64,000 nt of DNA, taken from positions 62,001-126,000 of the forward strand of contig JOBE01000015.1 of NCBI GenBank assembly GCA_000717735.1, given 5' to 3'. The translations under genes and the position numbers were made by a program. The notes below the pieces were generated by a model, which worked only from the letters and a program-made list of their open reading frames with translations, was not told the origin of the DNA and made no database searches. The stretch comes from Streptomyces griseoluteus. Its GTDB lineage: Bacteria; Actinomycetota; Actinomycetes; Streptomycetales; Streptomycetaceae. Position 1 is the first letter of the stretch; the number at the start of each line of letters is the position of its first letter. Of the stretch, positions 29,967 through 39,168 are shown in pieces.

Positions 29967-30053
29967 GAGGCCGGGACACTAGCCCCGGCCCCGGTCACGC
30001 ATCCGGACGACTCGACCACGAAACGTAATCGTTATGGACCGGTCGGTAGCGGC

Positions 30054-30923
30054 TCAGTAGTCGAAGGCGCGGGCCGTGTTCACGGCGATGGCCTCGGCGA
30101 GGTCGTTCTCCCCGATCCCGCGGACCTCGGCCATCGCCCGCACGGTGACCGGAATCAGGTACGGGGCGTTGGGGCGGCCGCGGTAGGGCGCCGGGGTGAG
30201 GAAGGGGGCGTCCGTCTCGACGAGGACGAGTTCGAGGGGGGCGACGGCGAGGGCGTCCCGCAGGTGCTGGGCGTTCTTGAAGGTGACGTTGCCGGCGAAG
30301 GACATGTAGTAGCCCTTGGCGGCGCAGATCTCGGCCATGGCGGCGTCGCCGGAGTAGCAGTGGAAGACGGTCCGCTCGGGGGCGCCCTCCTCGTCGAGGA
30401 CGCGCAGGACGTCGGCGTGGGCCTCGCGGTCGTGGATGACGAGCGCTTTGCCGTGCCGCTTGGCGATCTCGATGTGGGCGCGGAAGGAACGCTCCTGCGC
30501 GGCGATGCCCTCGGGGCCGGTGCGGAAGAAGTCGAGGCCGGTCTCGCCGACGCCGCGGACGTACGGGAGGGCGGCGAGCCGGTCGATCTCGGCCAGCGCG
30601 TCGTCGAGGGCCGCGTCGCCGCCGCCCTCGCGGGCGCCCTGCCGGGACCAGCCGTCGGGGTCGCCGAGGACGATCCGGGGGGCCTCGTTGGGGTGCAGGG
30701 CGACGGCCGCGTGCACGTGCTCGTGGGCTGCGGCGGTCTCGGCGGCCCATTGGGAGCCCTTCACGTCGCAGCCGACCTGCACGACCGTGGTCACCCCGAC
30801 GGCGGCGGCCTTGACGAGGGCCTCCTCGACGGTCCCCGACTGCATGTCCAGGTGGGTGTGCGAGTCCGCGACCTCCACGAGGAGGGGTTCGGGCAGCGGC
30901 GGCGGGGCGTCCTTGGCACTCAT
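30054..30923 (-). CDS. tatD: TatD-family metal-dependent DNase/hydrolase
   Basis: 289 residues, TIM-barrel amidohydrolase fold: DSHTHLD at the N terminus, GVGETGLDFFR, LVIHDREAH, HCYSGD and ETDAPFLTP, which carry the metal-binding His, Glu and Asp residues. Acts in the cytoplasm on DNA ends or D-tyrosyl substrates depending on the member. It precedes rpf and rsmA in the same direction, as in many actinomycetes. The 87-bp gap to rpf contains an AT-rich patch likely to hold the rpf promoter. Confidence 0.93.
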   Translation of the reverse strand: MSAKDAPPPLPEPLLVEVADSHTHLDMQSGTVEEALVKAAAVGVTTVVQVGCDVKGSQWAAETAAAHEHVHAAVALHPNEAPRIVLGDPDGWSRQGAREGGGDAALDDALAEIDRLAALPYVRGVGETGLDFFRTGPEGIAAQERSFRAHIEIAKRHGKALVIHDREAHADVLRVLDEEGAPERTVFHCYSGDAAMAEICAAKGYYMSFAGNVTFKNAQHLRDALAVAPLELVLVETDAPFLTPAPYRGRPNAPYLIPVTVRAMAEVRGIGENDLAEAIAVNTARAFDY

Positions 30924-30998
30924 GCCCCCGATCGTACGAGGGCGATGAGTGCCGTGGCCAAAGCCTTGTGCCGACGCCTGACGCCTGACTCCGGCGCC

Positions 30999-31418
30999 CT
31001 ACTTGTGGTGACGGAAAGGATGCAGGAGGTCCGAGAGGTGCCAGTGGTGCGGCACCGGGGGATTCTCGGGGTCGTCCTCGGTGAGCTCCTGCCCGATGGG
31101 ACCGGCCATCGAGACGGGCTTGGTCGCCCGCGCGCCCTGCTGGTGCTTCTCCGTCGCGGCGATCAGGTCGAGCACCGACGACACCTGCCCGGCCCGCATG
31201 ATCCGCACGACGTGTCCGCCGCAGTTCATGCAGGTGGGGCTGGACAGCGGGGACGGGACCCGCTCCCCTTCGGCCTTGTAGACGACGAATTCGTGGCCGG
31301 CGGCGTCGACGTGGTGCTCGATGTCGTACGCCTGCTCCCAGCCGTATCCACAGCGCATGCAGGCGAAGGCGTACGCCTCATGGGCGACGGATATGCCGGT
31401 GCCGGTGATCTCGCTCAT
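30999..31418 (-). CDS. Small zinc-ribbon protein, function unknown
   Basis: 139 residues. Two CxxC knuckles, CMRCGYGW (about residue 20) and CMNCGG (about 68), should bind one zinc. A His-rich C terminus (PHHWHLSDLLHPFRHHK) follows. ATG at 31418 has GAGGAG 5 bp upstream. A perfect 16-bp palindrome lies 12 bp before the start. Lies between VCBS paralogue 2 and tatD. No family assigned. Confidence 0.8.
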   Translation of the reverse strand: MSEITGTGISVAHEAYAFACMRCGYGWEQAYDIEHHVDAAGHEFVVYKAEGERVPSPLSSPTCMNCGGHVVRIMRAGQVSSVLDLIAATEKHQQGARATKPVSMAGPIGQELTEDDPENPPVPHHWHLSDLLHPFRHHK

Positions 31419-31429
31419 GCCAGCTCCTC

Positions 31430-31445
31430 TCCACTGATCAGTGGA
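31430..31445. promoter_or_regulatory. Perfect 16-bp palindrome upstream of the zinc-ribbon gene
   Basis: TCCACTGATCAGTGGA, directly in front of the ribosome-binding site of 30999-31418. Size and position suit a dimeric repressor operator. Confidence 0.55.
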
Positions 31446-31482
31446 CGCCTTTTCGGGCCGGAGCGCATCAGCGGGGGCCGAA

Positions 31483-31509
31483 CCATGGAGGGTTCTTGGC
31501 CCTCCATGG
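31483..31509 (-). terminator. Hairpin after VCBS paralogue 2
   Basis: 10-bp perfect stem CCATGGAGGG and complement with a 7-base loop, 84 bp past the stop at 31593. Probable terminator. Confidence 0.6.
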
Positions 31510-31592
31510 CTCCCCCTTGCCAAGCGCCCAAGGAAAAATGTCCCGGCGCCGGGTTCGGCTTTACCTATCAGCGTAAATCACCGCGTAAATCG

Positions 31593-33785
31593 CTACACGA
31601 CGCTGTTGAACTTGGTGCCCTCGCCCGCGTACAGCGTCGTCGTCTGACGGCTGAAGGGGGCGGTGACGGAGCCGGTCGAGCGGTAGACGGACGTACCGCC
31701 CGAGCCGTACGCGATCATGTCCGGGCGGCCGTCGTTGTCGATGTCACCGGCGCCGACCAGCTGGGTGAAGGCGTTCCAGCCGCCGCCGATCTTCACGCGC
31801 GGGGCGAAGCCGCCGGTGCCGTTGCCCTGGTACAGCCAGAGGACACCGGCGGTGTCGCGGGCGACGAGGTCCCCGGAGGCGGTACCCGCGATGTTGCCGA
31901 GGGCGGTGATGTGGTTGTAGATCTGCCAGCCGCCGCCGACGCGCACGCGGGCCGCGTAGGGCGCGGTCGTGGAACCCGTGCCCTTGTAGAACCACAGGAC
32001 GCCGGAGGCGTCCGTGGCCACGAGGTCGGCGCGGCCGTCGCCGTTGAGGTCCGAGCCGCCGGCGAGCTTGTTGTAGATCTGCCAGCCCGTGCCGACCTTC
32101 TGGCGGGCCGTGAACGTGCCGTCGCCCTTGCCGAGGTAGTGGTACAGGGCGCCGGCGCCGTCGACGGCGACCAGGTCGCCGACCTTGTCGCCCGCGATGC
32201 TGCCGACGGCCTCGACCTGCTTGTAGATCTGCCAGCCGTGGCCGGCCTTGGTGCGCCCGGTGGAGACGGCCTTGTCGTCCGCCGGCCGGTCCCGCAGGTC
32301 GTCGCGCCACAGGTCGCCGGCGGCGTCACGGGCGAGGAGGTCCGTGGAGCCGTTGTCGCTGTAGTCGTGCGGGTTGGCGGTGCGGGTCACGTTCATGAGC
32401 CAGCCCTGGTAGGCGGGCTCCCCAGTGCCGTCGAGCGACGTCGCCTCGGCCTCCACCCCGTACGTGCCGTTCGGGGCGTCCACGCCGCCGATGGTGCCGT
32501 CCCAGGTGAAGGAGAAGCGGGTGCCCTCGGCGGGGGCGTTCACGCGCGTACGGAACTCCTTGCCCGTGACGGTGTGCGTGAGCGTGACGTCCAGGTAGGC
32601 CTCGCGGTCCGAGAGGGTCCACCCGAGGGTCGCCTTGCCGCCGGTCTGGTCGAGGTTCACCGCGTCGGGGACGTGGGTCTGCTCGATCGTCAGCGCGGGC
32701 AGCTGGCCCTCTTCGGCCACCTTGGTGACCGTCGGGGTGCCGTCCGCCGCGGCGGCGATCCGGAACAGGCCCTTGTCGTCGGCGGCGCGCCTGCCGTGCA
32801 CCACCACGGAGCCGTCGCTCACGCTCATCGCCTCGGAGCCGTACGCCAGGAGGTCGCGGCTCTCGCCCGTGGTCAGGGAGACGGCCCGGACGGGCGTCGT
32901 GGGGTGGCCGTACACCACCCAGTCGCCTACGAGCGCGGTGACGGAGGTGTGGCCGCCCAGGACGGTCCGCTTCGCCTCGCCCGTCTTGCGGTCGACGGAG
33001 CGGACGACGCCGCCGGTGCCGGTCTCGTACTCGTACCAGGCGACGTGCGAACCGGAGAACTGCAGGCCGCCGTAGCCGCTCCCGCCCTCGGCGGAGGAGT
33101 ACGTCTCGGTCGCCGTCCCGGCCGCCACGTCGATCAGGGCCCGGCCGCCGGTCCGCAGGTCCGCCGAGCCCTTCTCGTACCCGACGAGGACGTGACCGTC
33201 CCGGGCCGTCGAGCCGAAGAAGTCGCCGGCGTCCGCGGGCAGCCCCGCGATCTTGCGGGTGGTCGTCGTGCCGCCGTCCTTGCTGACGACGTGCAGTTCG
33301 ACGCCTGCCGCCGTCGTCAGCTGGGCGAGCACACTCGTCGGGCTCAGCACGGCGACGTACTTGCCGTTCAGCGGGCGGAGGTCGATGGCGACGCCCGGGG
33401 CGGACGGCTCGGCCATGTTCCGCAGCGTGAGCGACTGCATGTCGTAGATCCAGTTTTCGTCCCCGAGGACGACCACGTCACCGGCCCCCGTGGCCCAGCC
33501 CGTCGGGGAATGGAGAGAGGTCCGGGTGCCGTCGTAGGACGTCCAGAGCAGCTTCCGGTTGGCGTCCGCGTCGAACGAGAAGCTGAGGAAGCCGGAGGTG
33601 CCGACGCCACCGGGGGTGGAGCCCTCGGGGTAGACGGGCAGCGTCGCGGCGGCCTGCTCGGCCGAAGCCGCGGCCGTGCCCGCGGCGAAAGCGGTAGGAG
33701 CCGTGGCCAGCGTGCCGGCGCCGAGGGTGGTGACGGCGAGGACGGCGGTGACGGCCAGGGCGAGGCGGGTGGAGCGGAACTGCAA
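31593..33785 (-). CDS. Secreted protein with C-terminal VCBS/FG-GAP repeats (paralogue 2)
   Basis: 730 residues from the TTG at 33785, chosen because GGGGG lies 6-7 bp upstream and the product then opens with a clean signal peptide (RSTRLALAVTAVLAV...FAAG). An ATG 60 bp upstream is the alternative. About 60-400 is a WD40/YncE-like propeller of unknown role, 400-480 an Ig-like segment (WDGTIGGVDAPNGTYGV), and 490-730 contains repeats GDLVAVDGAGALYHYLGKGDGTF, GDLVARDTAGVLWLYQGNG as in the 10.6-kb protein. Extracellular; function unknown. Confidence 0.87.
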   Translation of the reverse strand: MQFRSTRLALAVTAVLAVTTLGAGTLATAPTAFAAGTAAASAEQAAATLPVYPEGSTPGGVGTSGFLSFSFDADANRKLLWTSYDGTRTSLHSPTGWATGAGDVVVLGDENWIYDMQSLTLRNMAEPSAPGVAIDLRPLNGKYVAVLSPTSVLAQLTTAAGVELHVVSKDGGTTTTRKIAGLPADAGDFFGSTARDGHVLVGYEKGSADLRTGGRALIDVAAGTATETYSSAEGGSGYGGLQFSGSHVAWYEYETGTGGVVRSVDRKTGEAKRTVLGGHTSVTALVGDWVVYGHPTTPVRAVSLTTGESRDLLAYGSEAMSVSDGSVVVHGRRAADDKGLFRIAAAADGTPTVTKVAEEGQLPALTIEQTHVPDAVNLDQTGGKATLGWTLSDREAYLDVTLTHTVTGKEFRTRVNAPAEGTRFSFTWDGTIGGVDAPNGTYGVEAEATSLDGTGEPAYQGWLMNVTRTANPHDYSDNGSTDLLARDAAGDLWRDDLRDRPADDKAVSTGRTKAGHGWQIYKQVEAVGSIAGDKVGDLVAVDGAGALYHYLGKGDGTFTARQKVGTGWQIYNKLAGGSDLNGDGRADLVATDASGVLWFYKGTGSTTAPYAARVRVGGGWQIYNHITALGNIAGTASGDLVARDTAGVLWLYQGNGTGGFAPRVKIGGGWNAFTQLVGAGDIDNDGRPDMIAYGSGGTSVYRSTGSVTAPFSRQTTTLYAGEGTKFNSVV

Positions 33786-33862
33786 GGTGAACCCCCACGA
33801 GAAGAAACGGACACGACGAGGAGTGCCGTGCCCGTTCAGACTCATGATCGGGTCGAGTGGTT

Positions 33863-33896
33863 GTACGAGATCTTTCGATTCTTCGAATCTTCGTAC
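33863..33896. promoter_or_regulatory. AT-rich nested inverted repeat between VCBS gene and rsmI
   Basis: The core is GATTC-TTC-GAATC (33877-33889), flanked by GTACGA on the left and TCGTAC on the right. It is 80-110 bp upstream of the VCBS TTG start and is likely part of that promoter. Confidence 0.4.
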
Positions 33897-33916
33897 GGAA
33901 CCGCCGACCGGTTCCG
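33896..33916 (-). terminator. Hairpin directly after rsmI
   Basis: 8-bp stem CGGAACCG / CGGTTCCG around CCGAC, 10 bp past the rsmI stop. Confidence 0.55.
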
Positions 33917-33925
33917 CGGCGAGCG

Positions 33926-34795
33926 TCAGTCCTTCGCGGCCGGCCCCGCCCCGGCCGCGGTCTTCGCCGCCACCACCGCGTCGAACACCTCGCGCTTGGG
34001 AAGCCCCGCGTCGGCGGCGACCGCCGCGATGGCCTCCTTGCGCCGCTCGCCCGCCTCCTCGCGCACCCGCACCCTGCGCACCAGTTCCTCGGCGTCGAGC
34101 TCGGCCGGGCCGGTCTCCGGGGCGCCCTCGACGACGACGGTGATCTCGCCCCGTACGCCCTCGGCCGCCCAGGCGGCGAGCTCGGCCAGCGGGCCGCGCT
34201 TGACCTCCTCGTACGTCTTGGTCAGCTCGCGGCAGACGGCGGCGCGGCGCTCGGCGCCGAAGACCTCGGCCATCGCGGCGAGCGTGTCGTCGAGCCGGTG
34301 CGGCGCCTCGAAGTAGACGAGGGTGCGGCGCTCGTCCGCGACCTCACGCAGCTTCCCGAGGCGCTCACCGGCCTTCCTCGGCAGGAAGCCCTCGAAGCAG
34401 AAGCGGTCCACGGGCAGCCCGGACAGGGCGAGAGCGGTGAGCACGGCGGACGGGCCGGGGACGGCCGTGACCTTGATGCCCTGCTCGACGGCCGCGGCGA
34501 CGAGCCGGTAGCCCGGGTCCGAGACGGACGGCATGCCCGCGTCGGTCACGAGCAGCACCCGGGCGCCGCCGACCAGGGCCTCGACCAGCTCCGGCGTACG
34601 GGCGGACTCGTTGCCCTCGAAGTAGGAGACGACCCTGCCCGTGGTGTGGATGCCGAGCGCGCGGGTCAGCCCGCGCAGCCTCCGGGTGTCCTCGGCGGCC
34701 ACGATGTCCGCGTTCACCAGCTCGGTGGCGAGTCGTGGCGGTGCGTCCGCGATGTCACCGATGGGGGTCCCTGCGAGTACCAGCGTTCCTGTCAC
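33926..34795 (-). CDS. rsmI: 16S rRNA 2'-O-ribose C1402 methyltransferase
   Basis: Methylates the ribose of C1402 in the decoding centre. 289 residues; GTLVLAGTPIGDIADAPPR at the N terminus, AEDTRRLRGL, VTDAGMPSVSDPGYRLV and GPSAVLTALALSGLP, all standard. GTG at 34795 is preferred over ATG 34804 because GGGAGG abuts the ATG but lies 9 bp before the GTG. Divergent from pmt; 61 bp separate their starts. Confidence 0.94.
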   Translation of the reverse strand: MTGTLVLAGTPIGDIADAPPRLATELVNADIVAAEDTRRLRGLTRALGIHTTGRVVSYFEGNESARTPELVEALVGGARVLLVTDAGMPSVSDPGYRLVAAAVEQGIKVTAVPGPSAVLTALALSGLPVDRFCFEGFLPRKAGERLGKLREVADERRTLVYFEAPHRLDDTLAAMAEVFGAERRAAVCRELTKTYEEVKRGPLAELAAWAAEGVRGEITVVVEGAPETGPAELDAEELVRRVRVREEAGERRKEAIAAVAADAGLPKREVFDAVVAAKTAAGAGPAAKD

Positions 34796-34856
34796 ACGGA
34801 CCATCCTCCCAGCCCGGAGAGGCGACGTGCACAGGCGCGTTCCCTACGATGGCGCG

Positions 34857-36602
34857 GTGACCAGTACCGCACCCGAGACCCTGGAGGGCCGGCACGCCGT
34901 GGCAGAGCCCTCTTCGTGGCAACAGCGGCTGCGGCGTTTCGGCTATTCGCCGCCCGCCGGAAGCGCCGCACCCATCGGGCTGCGGGAGCGGCTCGTCCCC
35001 GCGTACACCCGCCCGTCCGCCCGCATGTGGTCGCTCCTCGGCCTCGGCCCGGGGCCTGCCGAGCGACTGTGGCGGCTGATGGCCTGGGGCGGTCCGCTCC
35101 TGGTCACGGCGGTCGCGGGCCTGCTGAGGTTCTGGAACCTGGGCAAACCGCACGCGGTGATATTCGACGAGACGTACTACGCCAAGGACTCCTGGGCCCT
35201 GATCAACCAGGGGTACGAGGGGGCGTGGCCGAAGGACATCGACAAGACGATCCTGAAGGACCCGGGGTCGATCCTCGTACCGACCGATCCGGGGTACGTC
35301 GTCCATCCGCCGATGGGCAAGTGGGTCATCGGCGTCGGCGAGAAGATCTTCGGCTTCGAGCCGTTCGGCTGGCGCTTCATGGTGGCGCTGCTCGGCACGC
35401 TGTCCGTCCTGATGCTGTGCCGGATCGGCAGGCGGCTGTTCCGTTCGACGTTCCTGGGCTGTCTGGCGGGTCTGCTGCTGGCCGTCGACGGACTGCACTT
35501 CGTGATGAGCCGCACGGCGCTCCTCGACCAGGTGCTGATGTTCTTCGTGCTCGCCGCGTTCGGCTGCCTCGTCCTGGACCGTGACCGGACCAGGAAGCGG
35601 CTCGCGGGGGCGCTCCCGGAGGACGAGGAGGGGGTGCTGCGGCCCGACGCGGAGATCGCGGAGACCCTGCGGCTCGGCTGGCGGCCGTGGCGGATCGCGG
35701 CCGGTGTGATGCTGGGCCTCGCGGCGGCGACGAAGTGGAACGGCCTGTACGTCATGGCCGCCTTCGGCCTGATGACGGTCCTGTGGGACGTGGCGGGCCG
35801 GCGCACGGCGGGCGCCGTCCGCCCGCACCTCGCGGTGCTGAAGAAGGACCTGCTCCCGGCGTTCGTGTCGGTGGTGCCGGTGGCGATCGGCACGTACCTG
35901 GCGACCTGGACGGGCTGGATCGTCAGCGACAAGGGCTACTTCCGCGACTGGGCCGCCAAGCAGGACAAGCTTCCCGGCGGCGGCGGCACGTGGAGCTGGA
36001 TGCCGGAGTGGTGGCGCAGCCTCTGGCACTACGAGTCCGAGGTGTACACCTTCCACGTCGGCCTGACGTCGCCGCACACCTACGAGTCGAACCCCTGGTC
36101 GTGGATCGTCCTCGGCCGCCCCGTCTCGTACTTCTACGAGTCCCCGGCCCCCGGCACCGCCGGCTGTCCGGCCACCACGAAGGAGAAGTGCGCCCAGGAG
36201 GTCCTGGCCCTCGGCACCCCGCTCCTCTGGTGGGCGGCCTGCTTCGCGATCCTGTACGTGCTCTGGCGCTGGGCCTTCCGCCGCGACTGGCGCGCGGGCG
36301 CCATCGCCTGCGGCATCGCGGCCGGCTGGGTCCCCTGGTTCCTGTACCAGGAACGTACGATCTTCCTCTTCTACGCGGTCGTCTTCGTGCCGTTCCTGTG
36401 TCTGGCGGTGGCGATGATGCTGGGCGCGATCATCGGCCCGGCGGGCTCGTCGGAGAGGCGGCGCACGTTCGGGGCGGTGGCGGCGGGCTGTCTGGTCCTG
36501 CTGATCGTCTGGAACTTCATCTACTTCTGGCCGATCTACACGGGCACGCCGATCCCGATAGAGCAGTGGCGCGGGCGGATGTGGCTCGACACCTGGGTGT
36601 AG
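34857..36602 (+). CDS. pmt: Protein O-mannosyltransferase (dolichyl-phosphate-mannose dependent)
   Basis: GT39-family membrane enzyme that moves mannose from polyprenyl-phosphate mannose to Ser/Thr of proteins during Sec export. 581 residues, about ten or more transmembrane helices; acidic loop FDETYYAKDSW (the catalytic Asp-Glu pair) early on and HPPMGKW next. GTG at 34857; TACGAT at 34845-34850 lies 6 bp upstream, so a leaderless mRNA is likely. In Streptomyces Pmt also serves as part of the phage phiC31 receptor system (known for S. coelicolor). Ends in a very strong terminator. Confidence 0.94.
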   Translation: MTSTAPETLEGRHAVAEPSSWQQRLRRFGYSPPAGSAAPIGLRERLVPAYTRPSARMWSLLGLGPGPAERLWRLMAWGGPLLVTAVAGLLRFWNLGKPHAVIFDETYYAKDSWALINQGYEGAWPKDIDKTILKDPGSILVPTDPGYVVHPPMGKWVIGVGEKIFGFEPFGWRFMVALLGTLSVLMLCRIGRRLFRSTFLGCLAGLLLAVDGLHFVMSRTALLDQVLMFFVLAAFGCLVLDRDRTRKRLAGALPEDEEGVLRPDAEIAETLRLGWRPWRIAAGVMLGLAAATKWNGLYVMAAFGLMTVLWDVAGRRTAGAVRPHLAVLKKDLLPAFVSVVPVAIGTYLATWTGWIVSDKGYFRDWAAKQDKLPGGGGTWSWMPEWWRSLWHYESEVYTFHVGLTSPHTYESNPWSWIVLGRPVSYFYESPAPGTAGCPATTKEKCAQEVLALGTPLLWWAACFAILYVLWRWAFRRDWRAGAIACGIAAGWVPWFLYQERTIFLFYAVVFVPFLCLAVAMMLGAIIGPAGSSERRRTFGAVAAGCLVLLIVWNFIYFWPIYTGTPIPIEQWRGRMWLDTWV

Positions 36603-36620
36603 CGCCCCGTACGGCACGGA

Positions 36621-36660
36621 ACGAAGCCGGCTCCCCCTGTCACGGGGGAGCCGGCTTCGT
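36621..36660. terminator. Bidirectional terminator between pmt and secreted protein gene
   Basis: Perfect 17-bp stem ACGAAGCCGGCTCCCCC and complement around TGTCAC, between convergent genes. Confidence 0.9.
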
Positions 36661-36677
36661 CGTCGGGTGCCGAGGGA

Positions 36678-37205
36678 TCAGATCTGCCAGTAGAAGCGCA
36701 GGTATCCCGACAGGTTGGCGGTGACGTGGTCGTGGTCGAGCAGGTTGACCGTGGCCTTCATCGTGCCGCTGCCGGTCGCGTCCTCGTAGAGGCCCTCGCC
36801 GCGCAGGATCGAGAACGTGCCGGTCGGGTAGACCATCGTGTCCTCCGTCAGCGGCGCGGTGAGGTGGTAGCTGATCTTGAACTTGTCACCGTCGGGCTCG
36901 GTGATCATCGCCGTGCCCTTGATCTCGTACTTGCCGGGGATGGTCGCGGTGCACGCGTCCTCGGTCTGCGACCAGATGCCGCCGCTCGGGTTGCCCGTCG
37001 CGGTACCCGTCCCTGTCACCTTGTAGCCGTTGCAGCCCGTGGTGTCCGGATGCGTGGTCGCGACCACCGCGAAGTTCGCGGTGAGGTTGACGTTGGGCGG
37101 GTTCTCGATGGCGAACGAGGTGCCGGTCGTACCGCCGACGACCAGCGTCGCCGTGGCGGCGACACCCGCTATGCGTGCCGTCCAACGCCGGGTGATTCCT
37201 GACAT
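36678..37205 (-). CDS. Small secreted protein, possibly dirigent/allene-oxide-cyclase-like barrel
   Basis: 175 residues; signal peptide about 1-31 (ARIAGVAATATLVVGGTTGTSFA), then a beta-rich domain. The pattern TGTFSILRGEGLYEDATGSGTMKA near residue 130 resembles the conserved turn of AOC/dirigent-type barrels, but this is only a pattern resemblance. Two cysteines may pair. ATG at 37205 has GGGGGGAC upstream. Function unknown. Confidence 0.75.
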   Translation of the reverse strand: MSGITRRWTARIAGVAATATLVVGGTTGTSFAIENPPNVNLTANFAVVATTHPDTTGCNGYKVTGTGTATGNPSGGIWSQTEDACTATIPGKYEIKGTAMITEPDGDKFKISYHLTAPLTEDTMVYPTGTFSILRGEGLYEDATGSGTMKATVNLLDHDHVTANLSGYLRFYWQI

Positions 37206-37463
37206 GTTGTCCCCCCGTGACTGTCCAGAAGTGGCCAATGTGGCCTGAGTGAAGGCCTGTTGGGGACAGCTTCGTCGAACGGAGGTCTTCCCGTCGAGAG
37301 AACTCAGCTTATTTTCGTACTAAGTGTGTGGCTGAAAGATTTGCTCTTCGCTCGCGCGGACCGCCACCCCTGGGGCGGGTGTGACAGATAACGCGATAGT
37401 TGCTCGACACACCAAAGCGACACTGCTTGACTGGACGGTCACCTGGGGAGGGGAAGCACAGCC

Positions 37464-39110
37464 ATGCGCAGTGGAGCAAAGGTCGCGATCGTCGGGGGCG
37501 TGTTCGCCGTCGTGGCGGGCGGCGTCGGGTACGGGGGCTACAACCTGTGGAACGGGATCACGGGCGGTGAGACGTCCCCGGAGTCCCGGTCCGAAGCCGC
37601 ACCGAAAACCGGTCCCGTCACCGCCGAGGAGGTCACGACCACCGCGCGGGACTTCCTGGCCGCCTGGGCCGCCGGGGAACCGGAGAAGGCCGGACAGATG
37701 ACGAACGACCCGGTCACGGCCGGGCCCGCCGTGGCGGCCTACCGGGAAGGCGCGAGCGTCACGGAGGCCACCATCACGCCGGGGGCGCCCGTCGGCGCGA
37801 AGGTCCCCTTCACGGTGAAGGCGACCGTCACCTACAAGGGCGTGTCGAAGCCCTGGTCGTACGCCTCCGAACTGACCGTCGTCCGGGGGACGACGACCGG
37901 CCGGCCGCTGGTGAAGTGGGCTCCGTCCGTACTCCACCCGAAGCTGACCACCGCCGAGGCCACGCTGCGCACGGGCGAGGCGGAGACGGCCTCGGTGAAG
38001 GCCGTCGACCGGAACGGCAAGGAGCTGACGGCGGAGAAGTACCCCTCACTGAGACCGATCCTCGACACCCTTCGTAAGCGGTACGGGGCGAAGGCGGGCG
38101 GCACGACCGGCATCGAGACGTGGATCGACTCCGGCAGCGAGACCGTCACCGACTCCACCCTCCTCGTCCTGTCGAAGGGGAAGCCGGGCACCCTGAAGAC
38201 CACCATCGACGCGGACGTGCAGGCGGCGGCCGAGAAGGCGGTCAAGACGTACGGGAACGCCTCGGTGGCCGCGATCGAGCCGTCCACGGGTGCGATACGC
38301 GCGGTCGCCAACAGCCCGGCCACCGAGTACAACATCGCGTTCTCGGGGCAGCAGGCCCCCGGCTCGACGATGAAGATCGTCACAGCGGCGATGATGATGC
38401 AGAACGGCCTCGCGACGCCCGGCACCAAGGTCGAGTGTCCTCCCGATGTCGTGTCGCGGAGCCAGAGCTTCGAGAACCTCGACAGGTTCAGCATCCCCGA
38501 CGGCACCCTCACCGAGGCGTTCCGCCGCTCCTGCAACACCGCCTTCATCAAGGCGGTCCCGCCCCTCGCCGAAAAGAACATCGCGGACACCGCCCTCGGC
38601 ACCACCGCCCGCGACTCCTTCGGCATCGGCCAGGTCTGGAAGGTGGGCGTCCCGGCGGCGGACGGCAGCGTCCCCGAGTCGGCCGGGAGTGACACACCCG
38701 CCTCGTACATCGGCCAGGGCAAGATCACGATGAGCGCCCTGAACGTCGCCTCGCTCTCCGCGACCGTGAAGAACGGCGGATTCCTCCAGCCCTACCTGGT
38801 GGCGCGGTCGCTCGACGACCGGGAGTTCGCCAAGGCCGCACCGCTCTCCTCCGAAGTCGCCCTGGGGCTCCAGAAGATGATGAACGCGGCGGCGACGGCG
38901 TCGGACGGGACGGCAAGGGAGGCGATGGCCGGCGTCCCCTTCCCCAAGGGCGCCAAGACCGGCTCCGCCGAGGTCGACAGCCAGGGCACGTCCAACAGCT
39001 GGTTCACCGGCTACTCCGGCGACCTCGCGGCGGCGGCGGTCGTCCAGGAGGGCGGCCACGGCAGCGACGCGGCGGGACCGGTGGTGGCGGCGGTGCTGAA
39101 GGCGGGCTGA
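37464..39110 (+). CDS. Penicillin-binding protein (transpeptidase with NTF2-like domain)
   Basis: Class B-like PBP, 548 residues, anchored by an N-terminal helix (6-26). About 45-150 is an NTF2-like MecA_N domain, followed by a dimerisation stretch and a transpeptidase domain with S301TMK (SxxK), S356CN (SxN) and K498TG. GGGGAGGGGAAG precedes the ATG. Crosslinks peptidoglycan outside the membrane. The 258-bp upstream gap has an AT-rich block (about 37311-37360) but no gene. Confidence 0.93.
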   Translation: MRSGAKVAIVGGVFAVVAGGVGYGGYNLWNGITGGETSPESRSEAAPKTGPVTAEEVTTTARDFLAAWAAGEPEKAGQMTNDPVTAGPAVAAYREGASVTEATITPGAPVGAKVPFTVKATVTYKGVSKPWSYASELTVVRGTTTGRPLVKWAPSVLHPKLTTAEATLRTGEAETASVKAVDRNGKELTAEKYPSLRPILDTLRKRYGAKAGGTTGIETWIDSGSETVTDSTLLVLSKGKPGTLKTTIDADVQAAAEKAVKTYGNASVAAIEPSTGAIRAVANSPATEYNIAFSGQQAPGSTMKIVTAAMMMQNGLATPGTKVECPPDVVSRSQSFENLDRFSIPDGTLTEAFRRSCNTAFIKAVPPLAEKNIADTALGTTARDSFGIGQVWKVGVPAADGSVPESAGSDTPASYIGQGKITMSALNVASLSATVKNGGFLQPYLVARSLDDREFAKAAPLSSEVALGLQKMMNAAATASDGTAREAMAGVPFPKGAKTGSAEVDSQGTSNSWFTGYSGDLAAAAVVQEGGHGSDAAGPVVAAVLKAG

Positions 39111-39168
39111 CCACGCGCCGCCGGAACCCGGTCGCATGGCCCGTACAGCTACCGCTAGCGTGCAGGCC

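Noticed and set aside
29967..30053. c-di-AMP (ydaO) riboswitch upstream of rpf
   Set aside because: Known for some Streptomyces rpf genes, but this gap is only 87 bp and no conserved riboswitch blocks were seen.
27918..34316. A 2132-codon plus-strand open frame
   Set aside because: Runs antisense to rsmA, rpf, tatD, the zinc-ribbon gene and VCBS2; it has no domain and is a GC-skew artefact.
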